NCBI GenBank assembly: GCA_963816725.1
Contig: CAWFMC010000022.1
Span: forward strand, 62,001 to 126,000
Source: CAVSUB01 sp963816725
GTDB taxonomy: Bacteria > Acidobacteriota > Vicinamibacteria > Vicinamibacterales > 2-12-FULL-66-21
Length of the DNA stretch: 64,000 bases
Reading direction: 5' to 3'
The translations under genes were made by a program, and so were the position numbers. Within the stretch, counting starts at the first letter, position 1. The number at the start of each line of letters is the position of its first letter. A model generated the notes under the pieces. It worked only from the letters and a program-made list of their open reading frames with translations, was not told where the DNA came from and ran no database searches. Shown here one piece after another: positions 1 through 8,354 of the stretch.

Positions 1-381
1 GCCGACCGGCACCTTCACCGGGCGGTCGTTGATCATGATCACGCCGCCCTCGCCGATCTCGCCGAAACCGGCCGGCTTGAGAGCGAGGAAGGCCCCGAAC
101 AGCACGGCGAAAGTGAGTCCGGCGGTGAGCGCGAAGATCGCCGTCTGAAGGCCCAGCGTGCGCCAGAACACGTCGCCGTAACCCAGCGCCCCGAACCAGA
201 GCGCGTCCACGTAGTACGACAGGCCGGTGCCGCCGCCGATGAAGATCAGCAGGGCGGCCACCAGCAAGGCGATGAGACCGAACCGGCGCGGCGGCCGCCG
301 GCGGATGGGAAAGTCGATGGTGTCCGGGGACCGGTGATTGATCACGGGGTGTCCGACGCTCCGGGCGGACCCCCTCAGCAT
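1..381 (-). CDS. UPF0182 family membrane protein, N-terminal part (runs off the window)
   Basis: The reverse strand reads an N-terminal basic stretch (FPIRRRPPRRFG), one strong hydrophobic helix (LIALLVAALLIF) and then SYYVDALWFGALGYGDVFW, which is the typical start of the large UPF0182/COG1615 membrane proteins, where the first helix is followed by a Trp-Phe-Gly-x-Leu-Gly-Tyr motif. A second hydrophobic segment follows. The gene continues beyond base 1, so only about 127 residues are visible. The start is uncertain: ATG at 381 and GTG at 345 are both in frame and neither has a good ribosome binding site. It lies about 30 bases after the stop of the ADOP permease on the same strand. The function of the family is unknown. 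Confidence 0.6.
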   Translation of the reverse strand, partial: MLRGSARSVGHPVINHRSPDTIDFPIRRRPPRRFGLIALLVAALLIFIGGGTGLSYYVDALWFGALGYGDVFWRTLGLQTAIFALTAGLTFAVLFGAFLALKPAGFGEIGEGGVIMINDRPVKVPVG

Positions 382-409
382 AGGCGATCGACGGGGCGGC
401 GCACCCGGC

Positions 410-2947
410 CTATTCCGTTCGCAGGGCGCGGATCGGATCAAGCGTCGCAGCGCGGCGCGCCGGAATCAGCGCGGCGGCAACCGTCGCGATTACCAGCGCC
501 AGCGTGCCCGCGGCGATCGCCAGGGGATCGTGCCCGCTGACCCCGAACAGCCGCGACTGGAGCAGCGTGCCAGCGGCGAGCGCGAGCGGCAGACCGATTG
601 CCAGCCCCGCCACCACCTGCACCAGCGCCGTCCCCAGCACCTGTCGGAGTACGTGTGCGCGGGACGCGCCGATCGCCATGCGGACACCGATTTCGCGAGT
701 CCGCGCGGAGACGGCGGCCATCGTGACGCCGTACAGGCCCAGGCACGCGAGCAGCAGCGCGGTGGCGCCAAACGCGATCGTCAGCCGGGCGATCAGCCGC
801 TCGAGGCTGAACGCGCCATCCAGCTGCGCCGCCATGGACCGGACGTCACGGACCGCGAGGCGCGAGTCGACCGCAGCCAGCGCCTGACGGAGCGCCGCCT
901 CGAGGCCCGGCACCGCGCCGGCGGTCTGAACCTCGATGGCCTGCGGATAGTGCGAGCGATCGAGCGTGGCCGGCCCGTTGGACGACGCCGGCTGGAGGAA
1001 CGGCATGTAGAAGGTGGGATTCGGCGCGCGCCACGGATCCTGGTACTTCGCGTCGCGGACGATACCGACGATCTCCATGTCGCGAAGACCGGTCGCCTTG
1101 CTGTCGGTAAAGCCGATGCGGCGGCCGATCGGATCCGTGTCGCCGAAAAACTTTCGGACGAACGACTCGCTGACCATCGCAACCCTGGCGCCGCCCGGCC
1201 GATCCCGATCGTCGAAGGCGCGCCCGCGCAGGAGCGGTGTGCCGACGGTATCGAAGTAACCGGGACTGACGCGGTTCCACGAGGCAAACAGGGCCTCGGC
1301 CGGATCGTGACCGTCGACGGTGATCCGCCCCGCCCAGTTGTCCCCGGACATCGGCCCGTAGAGCGAGTAGGCGGCGTTGGTCACGCCGGGGACGTGCGCC
1401 AGCGCGTCGTGCATCCGGGTGTAGAGCGCCTGCAGCTCGCCGGCCGGTACCGTGGCGAGGGTGGGCGACGGGGAGAGCACGTAGCGGTTCGTCGTCTGGA
1501 AGCCGAAGTCCTGCGACTCGAGCTGGCGGAGGCTGCGCGTCAGCAGCCCGGCGCCGGTGACCAGGACGAGCGACAGCGCGACCTGGAGCGCGATCAGCGA
1601 TCGGCCCAGCCGGGAGCCGCGCGCGCCGGTCGTGCGTCCGGACCCGCGCAGCGCGTCGAGCGGATCGGCACGCGAGCCGATGATCGCGGGCGCGACGCCG
1701 AATATGACCCCGGTCAGCAGCGACACCGCGAACGCGAAGCCAATCACCGTCAGCGACGGTGAGGGATCGACGGGGACGTTCGTGCCGCCGGGGAAGGCCA
1801 GCGCCAGAACAGCGCGGGCCGCCGCGAACGCGACAGCGAGACCGGCGAGCCCGCCGGTACAGGCGAGGACGAGGCTCTCGATCAGGACCTGGCGGACCAG
1901 CCGCCGGCGAGGCGCACCAAGGGCGACTCGGACGGCCGTCTCGGTGCGCTGACTCAGGCCGCGCGCGACGAGGAGGTTGGCGAGGTTGGCGCAGGCGATG
2001 AGGAGGACCGCCGCCGCAATCCCCTGCAGCAGGGCGAGCGCCGGCGCGACGACCGCGCGGATGCTGCTCACGCCGCTCGCGGCCGAGGTCAACGTCACGT
2101 ATTGACGGGGGATCCTGGCCCGATCGTCAGCGGAGAGGTCCAGCGTCGATTCCAGCCACTCCCGCAGCGTCGTGGACAACGCTGCCTCGAGCGGCGCGGT
2201 GGGAACATCCGGCCGGAGACGGCCAATCGCATAGAGCCAGTGCGAGGCCTTGGCGTCGAGGAGGCGGCTCGCCGGCTGGAGTCGTGGCTCGCTGGCCAGG
2301 GGCATCCACACCTGTGCCGGGTCGGGCCGCAGCGTGTCGCCGTAGAAACCGGCCGGCGCGACGCCGACGATCGTCGCCGGCACGCCGTTGAGGGTGACGG
2401 GACTGCCGATGATGTCCGCCCGCCCCTGGAAGCGCTCGGTCCAGGCGCGATGGCTGATCACGGCGACGGCCGGCGCCTCACGCCGATCGTCCGCCGGCTG
2501 CAGCAGCCGCCCCGCGGCCGGGCTCAGCGCGAAGAGTTGAAAGTAGTTGCCGGACACGAAGGCGCCGCCGAGCGTCTCCGGCGTGGCGCCCGCATCCCGT
2601 CGGCCGATGGTGATGGGCCGCACGTTCGCCTGGAAAGCCGCCAACTGAGTGAACTGCGGTGCGGCCTCGCGCAGATGCTCGAAGAGGTCGTATGAGAACA
2701 GCGAGAACGAGCCCTGCAGCCCCGAGTTGACGCAGCACGCGTCAGTGTCGCCGAGCCGGTACAGCTCGCCCGGCCCCTGCACCGGCAGGGTCTTCAGCAG
2801 CACGCGATCGATCAGCGTGAAGATCGCGGTGTTGCCGCCGATCCCGAGCGCGAGCGTGGCCACACAGACGATCGTGAACCCCGCCGACTTGCGCAGCCGC
2901 CGCACGGCGATCGCGACATCGGAGCCCACCCCTCGCAAGATGCTCAT
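410..2947 (-). CDS. ADOP-family (acidobacterial duplicated orphan) ABC transporter permease
   Basis: A protein of 845 residues with a tandem MacB/FtsX architecture. It has an N-terminal transmembrane helix in the signature context RLRKSAGFTIVCVATLALGI, a periplasmic MacB-type core domain and a first FtsX helix bundle (LLIACANLANLLVARG). This layout is then repeated with a second periplasmic domain and a second FtsX bundle (SARTREIGVRMAIGASR) ending DPIRALRTE. This duplication defines the ADOP family, which is greatly expanded in Acidobacteriota and usually lacks a cognate ATPase gene, as here. GTG at 2971 is an alternative start, but ATG at 2947 is preceded by GGAG at a good distance. A role in efflux or envelope stress is inferred from MacB; the substrate is unknown. 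Confidence 0.9.
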   Translation of the reverse strand: MSILRGVGSDVAIAVRRLRKSAGFTIVCVATLALGIGGNTAIFTLIDRVLLKTLPVQGPGELYRLGDTDACCVNSGLQGSFSLFSYDLFEHLREAAPQFTQLAAFQANVRPITIGRRDAGATPETLGGAFVSGNYFQLFALSPAAGRLLQPADDRREAPAVAVISHRAWTERFQGRADIIGSPVTLNGVPATIVGVAPAGFYGDTLRPDPAQVWMPLASEPRLQPASRLLDAKASHWLYAIGRLRPDVPTAPLEAALSTTLREWLESTLDLSADDRARIPRQYVTLTSAASGVSSIRAVVAPALALLQGIAAAVLLIACANLANLLVARGLSQRTETAVRVALGAPRRRLVRQVLIESLVLACTGGLAGLAVAFAAARAVLALAFPGGTNVPVDPSPSLTVIGFAFAVSLLTGVIFGVAPAIIGSRADPLDALRGSGRTTGARGSRLGRSLIALQVALSLVLVTGAGLLTRSLRQLESQDFGFQTTNRYVLSPSPTLATVPAGELQALYTRMHDALAHVPGVTNAAYSLYGPMSGDNWAGRITVDGHDPAEALFASWNRVSPGYFDTVGTPLLRGRAFDDRDRPGGARVAMVSESFVRKFFGDTDPIGRRIGFTDSKATGLRDMEIVGIVRDAKYQDPWRAPNPTFYMPFLQPASSNGPATLDRSHYPQAIEVQTAGAVPGLEAALRQALAAVDSRLAVRDVRSMAAQLDGAFSLERLIARLTIAFGATALLLACLGLYGVTMAAVSARTREIGVRMAIGASRAHVLRQVLGTALVQVVAGLAIGLPLALAAGTLLQSRLFGVSGHDPLAIAAGTLALVIATVAAALIPARRAATLDPIRALRTE

Positions 2948-3039
2948 CGGCACACTCCACGGGCTCGCCACTACGGTCCGGGCCCGTGGCGCTTAGACGG
3001 GGCGAGGCGGCGATTGGTTGAGCGATGCCGAGCCGATGC

Positions 3040-3357
3040 CTACCAGCCGCTGGCGATGTCGTCGCTGGTGCGGTCCCACTCGTCGCCGCGGCGCGGAAAG
3101 CGCGTCGCCCCGACCAGCCGCGGCTCGCGCCCGACCTGACCCGGCGCGGGCTGACGTGAGGCGCGCCCCGCACGGGCCAGCGCGGCAGCCGCCGGTATGG
3201 TCGTCACGGCGCCGAGGCCGACCAGCGACAGGGCGATCGCCCGACGCCGTCGCGGCTCGAGCTTGTCCGCCACCAGCAGGCCCAGGCCGAACGCGAGCGC
3301 CACGCGCGTGCCGACGACGAAGCCGAATGTCGGGGCGCTGAACAGCAGGTTTTTCAT
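3040..3357 (-). CDS. Small predicted membrane protein, unknown function
   Basis: A 105-residue protein with one or two hydrophobic helices in the first half (FGFVVGTRVALAFGLGLLVA, then IALSLVGLGAVTTIPAAAAL) separated by a basic loop (EPRRRRA). A polar, charged C-terminal tail follows, ending DEWDRTSDDIASGW. I do not recognise the family. Hydrophobic helix, positive loop, helix and a cytosolic tail suggest an inner-membrane hairpin protein. It has its own start with no close upstream partner and is divergent from the DUF411 gene, with about 130 bases between them. It could be a shadow, but length, composition and position favour a real gene. Confidence 0.55.
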   Translation of the reverse strand: MKNLLFSAPTFGFVVGTRVALAFGLGLLVADKLEPRRRRAIALSLVGLGAVTTIPAAAALARAGRASRQPAPGQVGREPRLVGATRFPRRGDEWDRTSDDIASGW

Positions 3358-3488
3358 GGTTGCGTCCTTTCCCTTGGGAGACCGCCGTGTTGATGTGGGG
3401 TCATCGCCGTCCCGTGCAAGCGAGGTGCCTGTCGGCCGGCCAGCTGGGCCGGGACGTCCCGCTCGCCGCCTCGCATTATCATTAGCGC

Positions 3489-3947
3489 ATGACCTTCCGC
3501 GCTCTTCGCCCCCTCGCTCTCTGCCTGCTGATGGCTACCGTGTCGATGTCGGCGGCGCAGCGCCCGCCGGCGACCGCGCCGATCGACGGGCGGGTGTACC
3601 TCACCCCGACCTGCGGCTGCTGCGGCAAGTGGGTCGAGCACATGAACGCCGCCGGCTTCAAGTTGACGCGTGAGATGACGACCGACATGGACACCGTGGC
3701 GGCGCACCACAAAGTGCCGGAGTCTCTGCACTCCTGCCACACGGCGGTGATCGGCCAGTACGTGATCGAGGGCCATGTACCGGCGGATCTGGTGAAGAAG
3801 CTGCTCAAGGAGCAGCCCAAAATCGTCGGGCTGGCAGCGCCCGGCATGCCGGCGGGATCGCCCGGCATGGACGTGCCGAACTCGCCGCCGTATTCGATCG
3901 TGGCGTTCCGGGCGGACGGCACGACCTACGAGTTCGCCCGGCGCTGA
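3489..3947 (+). CDS. DUF411 periplasmic metal-binding protein
   Basis: A 152-residue protein with a signal peptide (about residues 1-23, ending MSAAQ) and a complete DUF411 domain. The family's cysteine cluster TPTCGCCGKW is at Cys42, Cys44 and Cys45, and the second conserved pair HSCH is at Cys83-His84. DUF411 proteins are often encoded near copper-resistance genes and are thought to bind copper or another soft metal in the periplasm, with a thioredoxin-like fold. No copper exporter or multicopper oxidase is adjacent here, so the metal is inferred from the family only. Convergent with the RNase HI gene. Confidence 0.85.
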   Translation: MTFRALRPLALCLLMATVSMSAAQRPPATAPIDGRVYLTPTCGCCGKWVEHMNAAGFKLTREMTTDMDTVAAHHKVPESLHSCHTAVIGQYVIEGHVPADLVKKLLKEQPKIVGLAAPGMPAGSPGMDVPNSPPYSIVAFRADGTTYEFARR

Positions 3948-4061
3948 CCCGCGCCACCGCTGAATGGACCGGCCGCATCGATCGACGTCTGTCCAGACAG
4001 GTGACCTACCGGACGACTGGCGATCGCGTGTTCATGGTCGCAACGCGATGACCGCCGGCGA

Positions 4062-4811
4062 CTACAGCGAACCGGGATCGACCTGCCAGCCGCGCAGGAT
4101 CACCTGCTCGTCCTCGGCGCTGGTCGCCTTCTTGAAGCGCGCGCCAGAGCGCCCCTTGACCCGCCGTTCGCACTCGGCCCACGTGGCGTGCCGCATCGGC
4201 GTGCCGTCGACCAGACTCAGATAGGAGTGCGCCGCGGCCTTGCGCCCGGGGGCAGCCGCGGAGCCCTCGCGTCGCTTCGGCACCGCGGTGTCGCCGGGGA
4301 GATCGAAGATCGCTACGTCGTAGCCGGTCAGCGGTCCTTTGTACAGGGTGATCGGCAGGCCGCGCGCGAGACCGTCCGCGATCGCATCGACACGCTCGTT
4401 GCCCGGGATGCCCGAGTGGCCGCGAACGTAATGCCAGGCGATCCCGCCCTTGCCGCGCGCCGTCACCAGCTCTTCGAGCGCCTGCCACAGCTCGCGGTTG
4501 AGTACGTCGTTGCCTTCCGCCGTCTTCCAGCCGCGCCGCCGCCAGGCCCAGATCCACTCGCTGATGCCTTTGATGACGTAGGTCGAATCGGTGTGCATCG
4601 CGACCGGACCGGGCATCGCCGCGACCGCGCGCAGGGCTTCGATCGCCGCGGTCAACTCCATCTTGTTGTTCGTCGTGCGCGCCGACTGTCCCCCCATCTC
4701 GATGACCTGCCCGTCCGTCGTCGCAATCACCACACCCCAGCCGCCCGGCCCCGGATTGCCTTTGGCCGCGCCGTCGCAGAACACGACGGTCCCTGATCCC
4801 TGCGTCTCCAT
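4062..4811 (-). CDS. rnhA: Ribonuclease HI with C-terminal hybrid-binding-like extension
   Basis: Removes RNA from RNA-DNA hybrids (R-loops, primers). The catalytic carboxylates are all visible: Asp13 (FCDGAAKGNPG), Glu52 (NNKMELTAA), Asp75 (HTDSTYVIKG) and Asp142 (GNERVDAIAD), together with His132. The catalytic domain fills about residues 1-150. Unlike the 155-residue E. coli enzyme this protein has 249 residues. The tail from about residue 195 reads SYLSLVDGTPMRHATWAEC followed by RVKGRSGARFKKATS. That pattern (aromatic, W-x-E-C, V-K-G, A-x-F/Y-K) resembles the viroplasmin-like RNA/DNA-hybrid binding domain that usually sits at the N-terminus of eukaryotic RNase H1. Start ATG at 4811 begins just before the catalytic strand. 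Confidence 0.93.
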   Translation of the reverse strand: METQGSGTVVFCDGAAKGNPGPGGWGVVIATTDGQVIEMGGQSARTTNNKMELTAAIEALRAVAAMPGPVAMHTDSTYVIKGISEWIWAWRRRGWKTAEGNDVLNRELWQALEELVTARGKGGIAWHYVRGHSGIPGNERVDAIADGLARGLPITLYKGPLTGYDVAIFDLPGDTAVPKRREGSAAAPGRKAAAHSYLSLVDGTPMRHATWAECERRVKGRSGARFKKATSAEDEQVILRGWQVDPGSL

Positions 4812-4828
4812 TGGACTCCTCGCGCGAA

Positions 4829-4856
4829 GCTCGTGTCCCGAATCAGAGATTCTAGC
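4829..4856 (+). repeat. Dispersed intergenic repeat, copy 1
   Basis: The core GTGTCCCGAATCAGAGATTC (4833-4852) recurs in opposite orientation at 18259-18278 with one change. It contains the short inverted repeat GAATC-AGA-GATTC. It lies in the 205-base gap between the udgX stop and the rnhA start. No gene or insertion sequence surrounds it. Confidence 0.5.
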
Positions 4857-5017
4857 GCGGCGCTTGCCCGCTCAACGCTGCGCGCTTCGGGGTTCGGCGT
4901 CGCGGAAATGACGCGCAGCATGCCAGTCGTCTCGGGGGATGGCCGGTACTTCGAACGCGCCGCTTGCAAAAGCCCGATGAACCGGCACGCTCCGGAGCCC
5001 TACGAACCGCACGCACC

Positions 5018-6436
5018 TCAGACGGATGCGGTCGCCGATTGCGCGACCGCCGCTCGCAGATCCTCGACGAGCCACCCGTAGATCTCCTCGCCGTGCGCGG
5101 GATCGTCGGCGCGGAGCACCGCGGACGGGTGATACGAGACGAGCACACCGCGGGCCCACGGTGACGGGAACGTGCGGCCGCGATCGCGCTGGATGCGGAC
5201 GGCGGGACCGAGCAGCGACTGCGCCGCGGTGCTGCCGAGGCACACGATGACGGCCGGCTTGACGCGATCGATCTCCGCCTCGAGCCATGGCCGGCAGGCA
5301 CGCATGTCCGAAGTGCGCGGGCGCTCGTGGATGCGGCGCTTGCCTTCGCGGCGGAAGGTGAAGTGCTTGACTGCGTTGGTGACGTAGACCGTGGTGCGGT
5401 CGACGCCGGCGTCGGCGAGCGCGCGATCGAGGACCTGCCCGGCCGGCCCGACGAACGGCGCGCCGACTTTGTCCTCTTCGTCGCCCGGCTGCTCGCCCAC
5501 CAGCATTACGCGAGCGGTGTCCGGACCGGCCCCGAACACCACCTGCGTCGCGGGGAGGTAGAGCGCGCAGCCGCGGCAGCCGCTGGCGGCCGTGCGCAAG
5601 GCGTCGAGCGGTGCTCCTTCGGGAATGAACGGCCGCGCCGACGTGGCCTGACTCGGGTTGGCGATCATCTCGCCGACCCGCACCGGCGCGTCCGCGAGGA
5701 GCGAGGGAATCAGCGTGGCTTCGGGCAGCGTGGCCCAATGGCGCACCGGCAACTCGCGCTTCATCGCGCGCGGGTTGACCCGCGCCGGGTTGAACATCGC
5801 GCGATAGTAGGTCCGCCACAGATCTTCCAGGCGATCCTCGGAGGGCGCGGCGCTGGCCGGCAGGCCCGGCCCGAATGTGAGCGCACGCCCGTCCCAGTGC
5901 GCGGATTCGTCAGGCGTCAGGATCGACCAGCGCATCGCCGTGAAGCGATCGACGAAGAACGGCGCCGCCAGACGGACGATCAGATGATCGGGCCGGTGCC
6001 ACGCGATGTATCGCACCTGCCCGTCCGGTTCCTGCACCTCGCGAAAGCGCACGAAGGCGTGCATCTTGTGCTCGTCGCGCCGGACCTGCGCGACCATCTC
6101 GCTCAATCGGCGGACCTCCCGGTCGGTCGCGTCCGCCAGCACCCCGCGCTCGCCATGCGTGAGCCGCCACACGATCGTGTAGAGCAGTTCCCAGCGGTGC
6201 GGATCCCGATGGCAGGCCGCCAGCTTCGCCTGCACGACGAACGCCCGCGGCACCGGGATAACCGCGCCGGATGTCGACCGCCCGGGTGCCGGTGCAGCCG
6301 TGAAGCCCTCGAGCGCGGGCTGCTCGACGCTGGCATCGACCCACTCGACGGCGGCCGGCGGCTGGTCGCGTTCCAGCAGGTCGCGGGCGGCGCGGTGCCA
6401 CGTCGCGTATTGGCCGTCGAGCACGACACGCGGCAT
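5018..6436 (-). CDS. UdgX-type uracil-DNA glycosylase fused to a DUF4130 domain
   Basis: A 472-residue two-domain protein. The N-terminal half (about 1-250) carries the DUF4130 pattern of the family named as the radical-SAM-linked protein. The C-terminal half is a family 4-like uracil-DNA glycosylase with CRGCALY, GEQPGDEEDK (near residue 312) and the UdgX-specific insertion REGKRRIHERP (near residue 368). In characterised UdgX the histidine of that loop bonds covalently to uracil at the abasic site, so the protein recognises uracil in DNA and becomes cross-linked to it. Cys residues in CRGCALY fit the Fe-S ligands of the family. The radical-SAM gene upstream ends one base before this ATG, so the two are co-transcribed; the pair is conserved in many bacteria and is assumed to act in DNA repair. 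Confidence 0.92.
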   Translation of the reverse strand: MPRVVLDGQYATWHRAARDLLERDQPPAAVEWVDASVEQPALEGFTAAPAPGRSTSGAVIPVPRAFVVQAKLAACHRDPHRWELLYTIVWRLTHGERGVLADATDREVRRLSEMVAQVRRDEHKMHAFVRFREVQEPDGQVRYIAWHRPDHLIVRLAAPFFVDRFTAMRWSILTPDESAHWDGRALTFGPGLPASAAPSEDRLEDLWRTYYRAMFNPARVNPRAMKRELPVRHWATLPEATLIPSLLADAPVRVGEMIANPSQATSARPFIPEGAPLDALRTAASGCRGCALYLPATQVVFGAGPDTARVMLVGEQPGDEEDKVGAPFVGPAGQVLDRALADAGVDRTTVYVTNAVKHFTFRREGKRRIHERPRTSDMRACRPWLEAEIDRVKPAVIVCLGSTAAQSLLGPAVRIQRDRGRTFPSPWARGVLVSYHPSAVLRADDPAHGEEIYGWLVEDLRAAVAQSATASV

Positions 6437-6437
6437 G

Positions 6438-7649
6438 TCAGGCGGTCCAGAGGAACGGCTGGACCGGTTCGGTTTCAGCCGGTGTCGTCGCTGCGTCGCG
6501 GCGAGGCCGCCAGTCGGTCGTGATGACGAACGGGCGTGCCAAGGCGAGACGGATGCCGAGTGTCCGCAGATCTTCGAGCGTCAGGCGGTGCAGCCGCCGC
6601 GATCGCAAGATCCGTTCGACCGATCGCTGGCCCAGACCCGGCACTCGCAGCAGGAGCTCGCGCGCCGCGACGTTGACGTCGACGGGAAACATGTCGGGAT
6701 GCCGCAACGCCCAGGCCGTCTTCGGATCGATTTTCAGATCGAGGTTCGGCTCCTGCGAAGTGGTCAGCTCGGCCACGTCGAAACCATAGAACCGCATCAG
6801 CCAGTCCGCCTGGTAGAGACGATGCTCGCGGACGAGCGGGGCCGGCTTGGCGGGCAGCCAGCGATCCGATCCCGGGGTGGGGCTGAACCCCGAGTAATAC
6901 ACGCGCCGGAGCCGATGCTCGTTGTAGAGCGACGACGCGGTCTGCAGGATCGAGGCGTCGGATGTCGGGGTGGCGCCGACGATCATCTGCGTGGACTGGC
7001 CGGCCGGAGCGAAGGCCGGCGCCTTGCGGCTGGCGCGTCTCGCTTCGCCCGCTTCGTCGATCCGCGTGCGGAGCTCACCCATCGCCGTGGTGATCGTGGT
7101 GTGCGACTTGTCCGGCGCGAGCTGGCGCAGATCCGCCGGCGTCGGCAGCTCCATGTTCACGCTGACACGATCCGCGAACCGGCCGGCCTCCGCCAGCAGC
7201 AGCGGCGACGCGTCGGGCATCGCCTTGAGGTGGATGTAGCCGCCGAAGTGATGCGTCTCGCGCAGCTCGCGCGCGACCGCCACGAGCTGCTCCATCGTGT
7301 AGTCCGGAGCCTGGATGATCCCGGAACTGAGGAACAGCCCCTCGATGTAGTTGCGGCGGTAGAAATCCAGGGTGAGGGTGACGACCTCGTCGACGGTGAA
7401 GCGCGCGCGCGGTACGTCGCTCGAGACCCGATTGACGCAGTACAGGCAGTCGTAGATGCAGACGTTCGTCAGCAGGATCTTCAGCAGCGACACGCACCGC
7501 CCGTCCGGCGTGTAGCTGTGGCAGATGCCCACGCCGGTGGTGTTGCCGATCCCTTTATCCGTCCCGGCGCGCTTCGATCCGCTGCTCGCGCACGACGCAT
7601 CGTACTTTGCCGAGTCCGCCAGGATCGCAAGCTTCTCGGAAATCCCCAC
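6438..7649 (-). CDS. Radical SAM protein of the UdgX-linked DNA modification/repair family
   Basis: 403 residues from GTG at 7649, where the protein starts with the family-typical VGISEKLAILADSAKYD. A longer in-frame start at 7814 adds about 55 residues of non-conserved sequence, so I reject it. The radical SAM cluster motif is CIYDCLYC (near residues 64-71), followed by a TIM-barrel-like region. The C-terminus carries helix-hairpin-helix sequence (RVPGLGQRSVERILRSRR) that would bind DNA, and ends with a short tail. The family is found next to UdgX-type uracil-DNA glycosylases with a DUF4130 domain, as here, with one base between stop and start. The reaction is unknown; involvement in repair or modification of DNA bases is inferred from partnership and the HhH motif. 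Confidence 0.9.
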   Translation of the reverse strand: MGISEKLAILADSAKYDASCASSGSKRAGTDKGIGNTTGVGICHSYTPDGRCVSLLKILLTNVCIYDCLYCVNRVSSDVPRARFTVDEVVTLTLDFYRRNYIEGLFLSSGIIQAPDYTMEQLVAVARELRETHHFGGYIHLKAMPDASPLLLAEAGRFADRVSVNMELPTPADLRQLAPDKSHTTITTAMGELRTRIDEAGEARRASRKAPAFAPAGQSTQMIVGATPTSDASILQTASSLYNEHRLRRVYYSGFSPTPGSDRWLPAKPAPLVREHRLYQADWLMRFYGFDVAELTTSQEPNLDLKIDPKTAWALRHPDMFPVDVNVAARELLLRVPGLGQRSVERILRSRRLHRLTLEDLRTLGIRLALARPFVITTDWRPRRDAATTPAETEPVQPFLWTA

Positions 7650-7836
7650 GCGTCGATCGTAGCAAAGAAACAGCGAAGGCCACCTGCGCGAGGTCAGGCC
7701 CGCAGTCTTCGAATCTCGAACCCCGAGGCGCCGCGAAGAGCGATGCTCGCTAAATGATGAGCTATACTCGGCGTCCTGCCGAGCTGTCCGACGACCGGGC
7801 AGCCAGAGGCGCACTCGTCATCAGGAGCACCAGCAA

Positions 7837-8286
7837 ATGAAACGACTCCTCGCCACCGGACTGATCGCACTACTGAGCGTCGGGGTGGCCGTCGCCCAAG
7901 AGCAGCCCAAGACGCCAGCCGGGGTGGCCCAGGCTCTCATCGCATTGGAAAATCAGTGGGGGAAGGCCGGGAAGGCAGGGGACGGCGCTGCCGTCGGCGC
8001 GCTCCTCGCACCCGATTTCGTCCAGCTCGACTCGGACGGAACGCTCCGTACGAAGGCTGAGATCGTCGCCCGGACCCAGGGAGGCAAGTGGGTGAGCAAC
8101 GAGGTCAGCGACATGAAAGTGGTCGCCCACGGCGACACCGCGATCGTGACCGGATCGTGGGCCGGCAAGGGGACGGACGGAACCGGCAAGGCGGTTGACG
8201 GCAAGGAGCGTTGGGCCGACACGTGGGTGAAAACGGCGGGCGGCCAGTGGCTGTGCGTCGCGTCGGCGTCGGCGCCGGCGAAGTAG
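7837..8286 (+). CDS. Secreted NTF2-like protein (DUF4440/SnoaL type)
   Basis: 149 residues with a signal peptide (MKRLLATGLIALLSVGVAVAQ) and an NTF2-like alpha+beta cone fold. The family pattern is visible: an N-terminal helix (VAQALIALENQWGKAGKAGD), then LLAPDFVQLDSDG, a central IVTGSWAGKG strand and a terminal WADTWVKTAGGQWLCVAS. DUF4440 proteins bind small ligands or act as enzymes such as isomerases, and the substrate cannot be predicted. Start ATG follows AGGAG with 8-base spacing. A possible -10 hexamer TATACT lies at 7763-7768. The gene ends against a strong hairpin shared with the convergent SRPBCC gene. Confidence 0.85.
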   Translation: MKRLLATGLIALLSVGVAVAQEQPKTPAGVAQALIALENQWGKAGKAGDGAAVGALLAPDFVQLDSDGTLRTKAEIVARTQGGKWVSNEVSDMKVVAHGDTAIVTGSWAGKGTDGTGKAVDGKERWADTWVKTAGGQWLCVASASAPAK

Positions 8287-8297
8287 AGCGGACTGAG

Positions 8298-8339
8298 AGG
8301 CGAAAGCTCGCGGTCTGACAGACTGCGAGCTCTTCGCCT
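8298..8339. terminator. Bidirectional stem-loop terminator between convergent genes
   Basis: An almost perfect inverted repeat: arms AGGCGAAAGCTCGC and GCGAGCTCTTCGCCT pair with one bulged base, and the stem continues through GTCT/AGAC around a GAC loop. It sits 12 bases after the stop at 8286 and 16 bases before the stop of the gene on the other strand. There is no long T run on either side, so Rho-independent action is inferred from stem strength and position. Confidence 0.7.
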
Positions 8340-8354
8340 GTCGCTCCGGGTTGG

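Noticed and set aside
338..1762. 474-codon open frame opposite the ADOP permease
   Set aside because: It is low in hydrophobic residues and rich in Arg/Gly/Asp, as expected of an antisense shadow in GC-rich DNA. The minus-strand frame has full family motifs.
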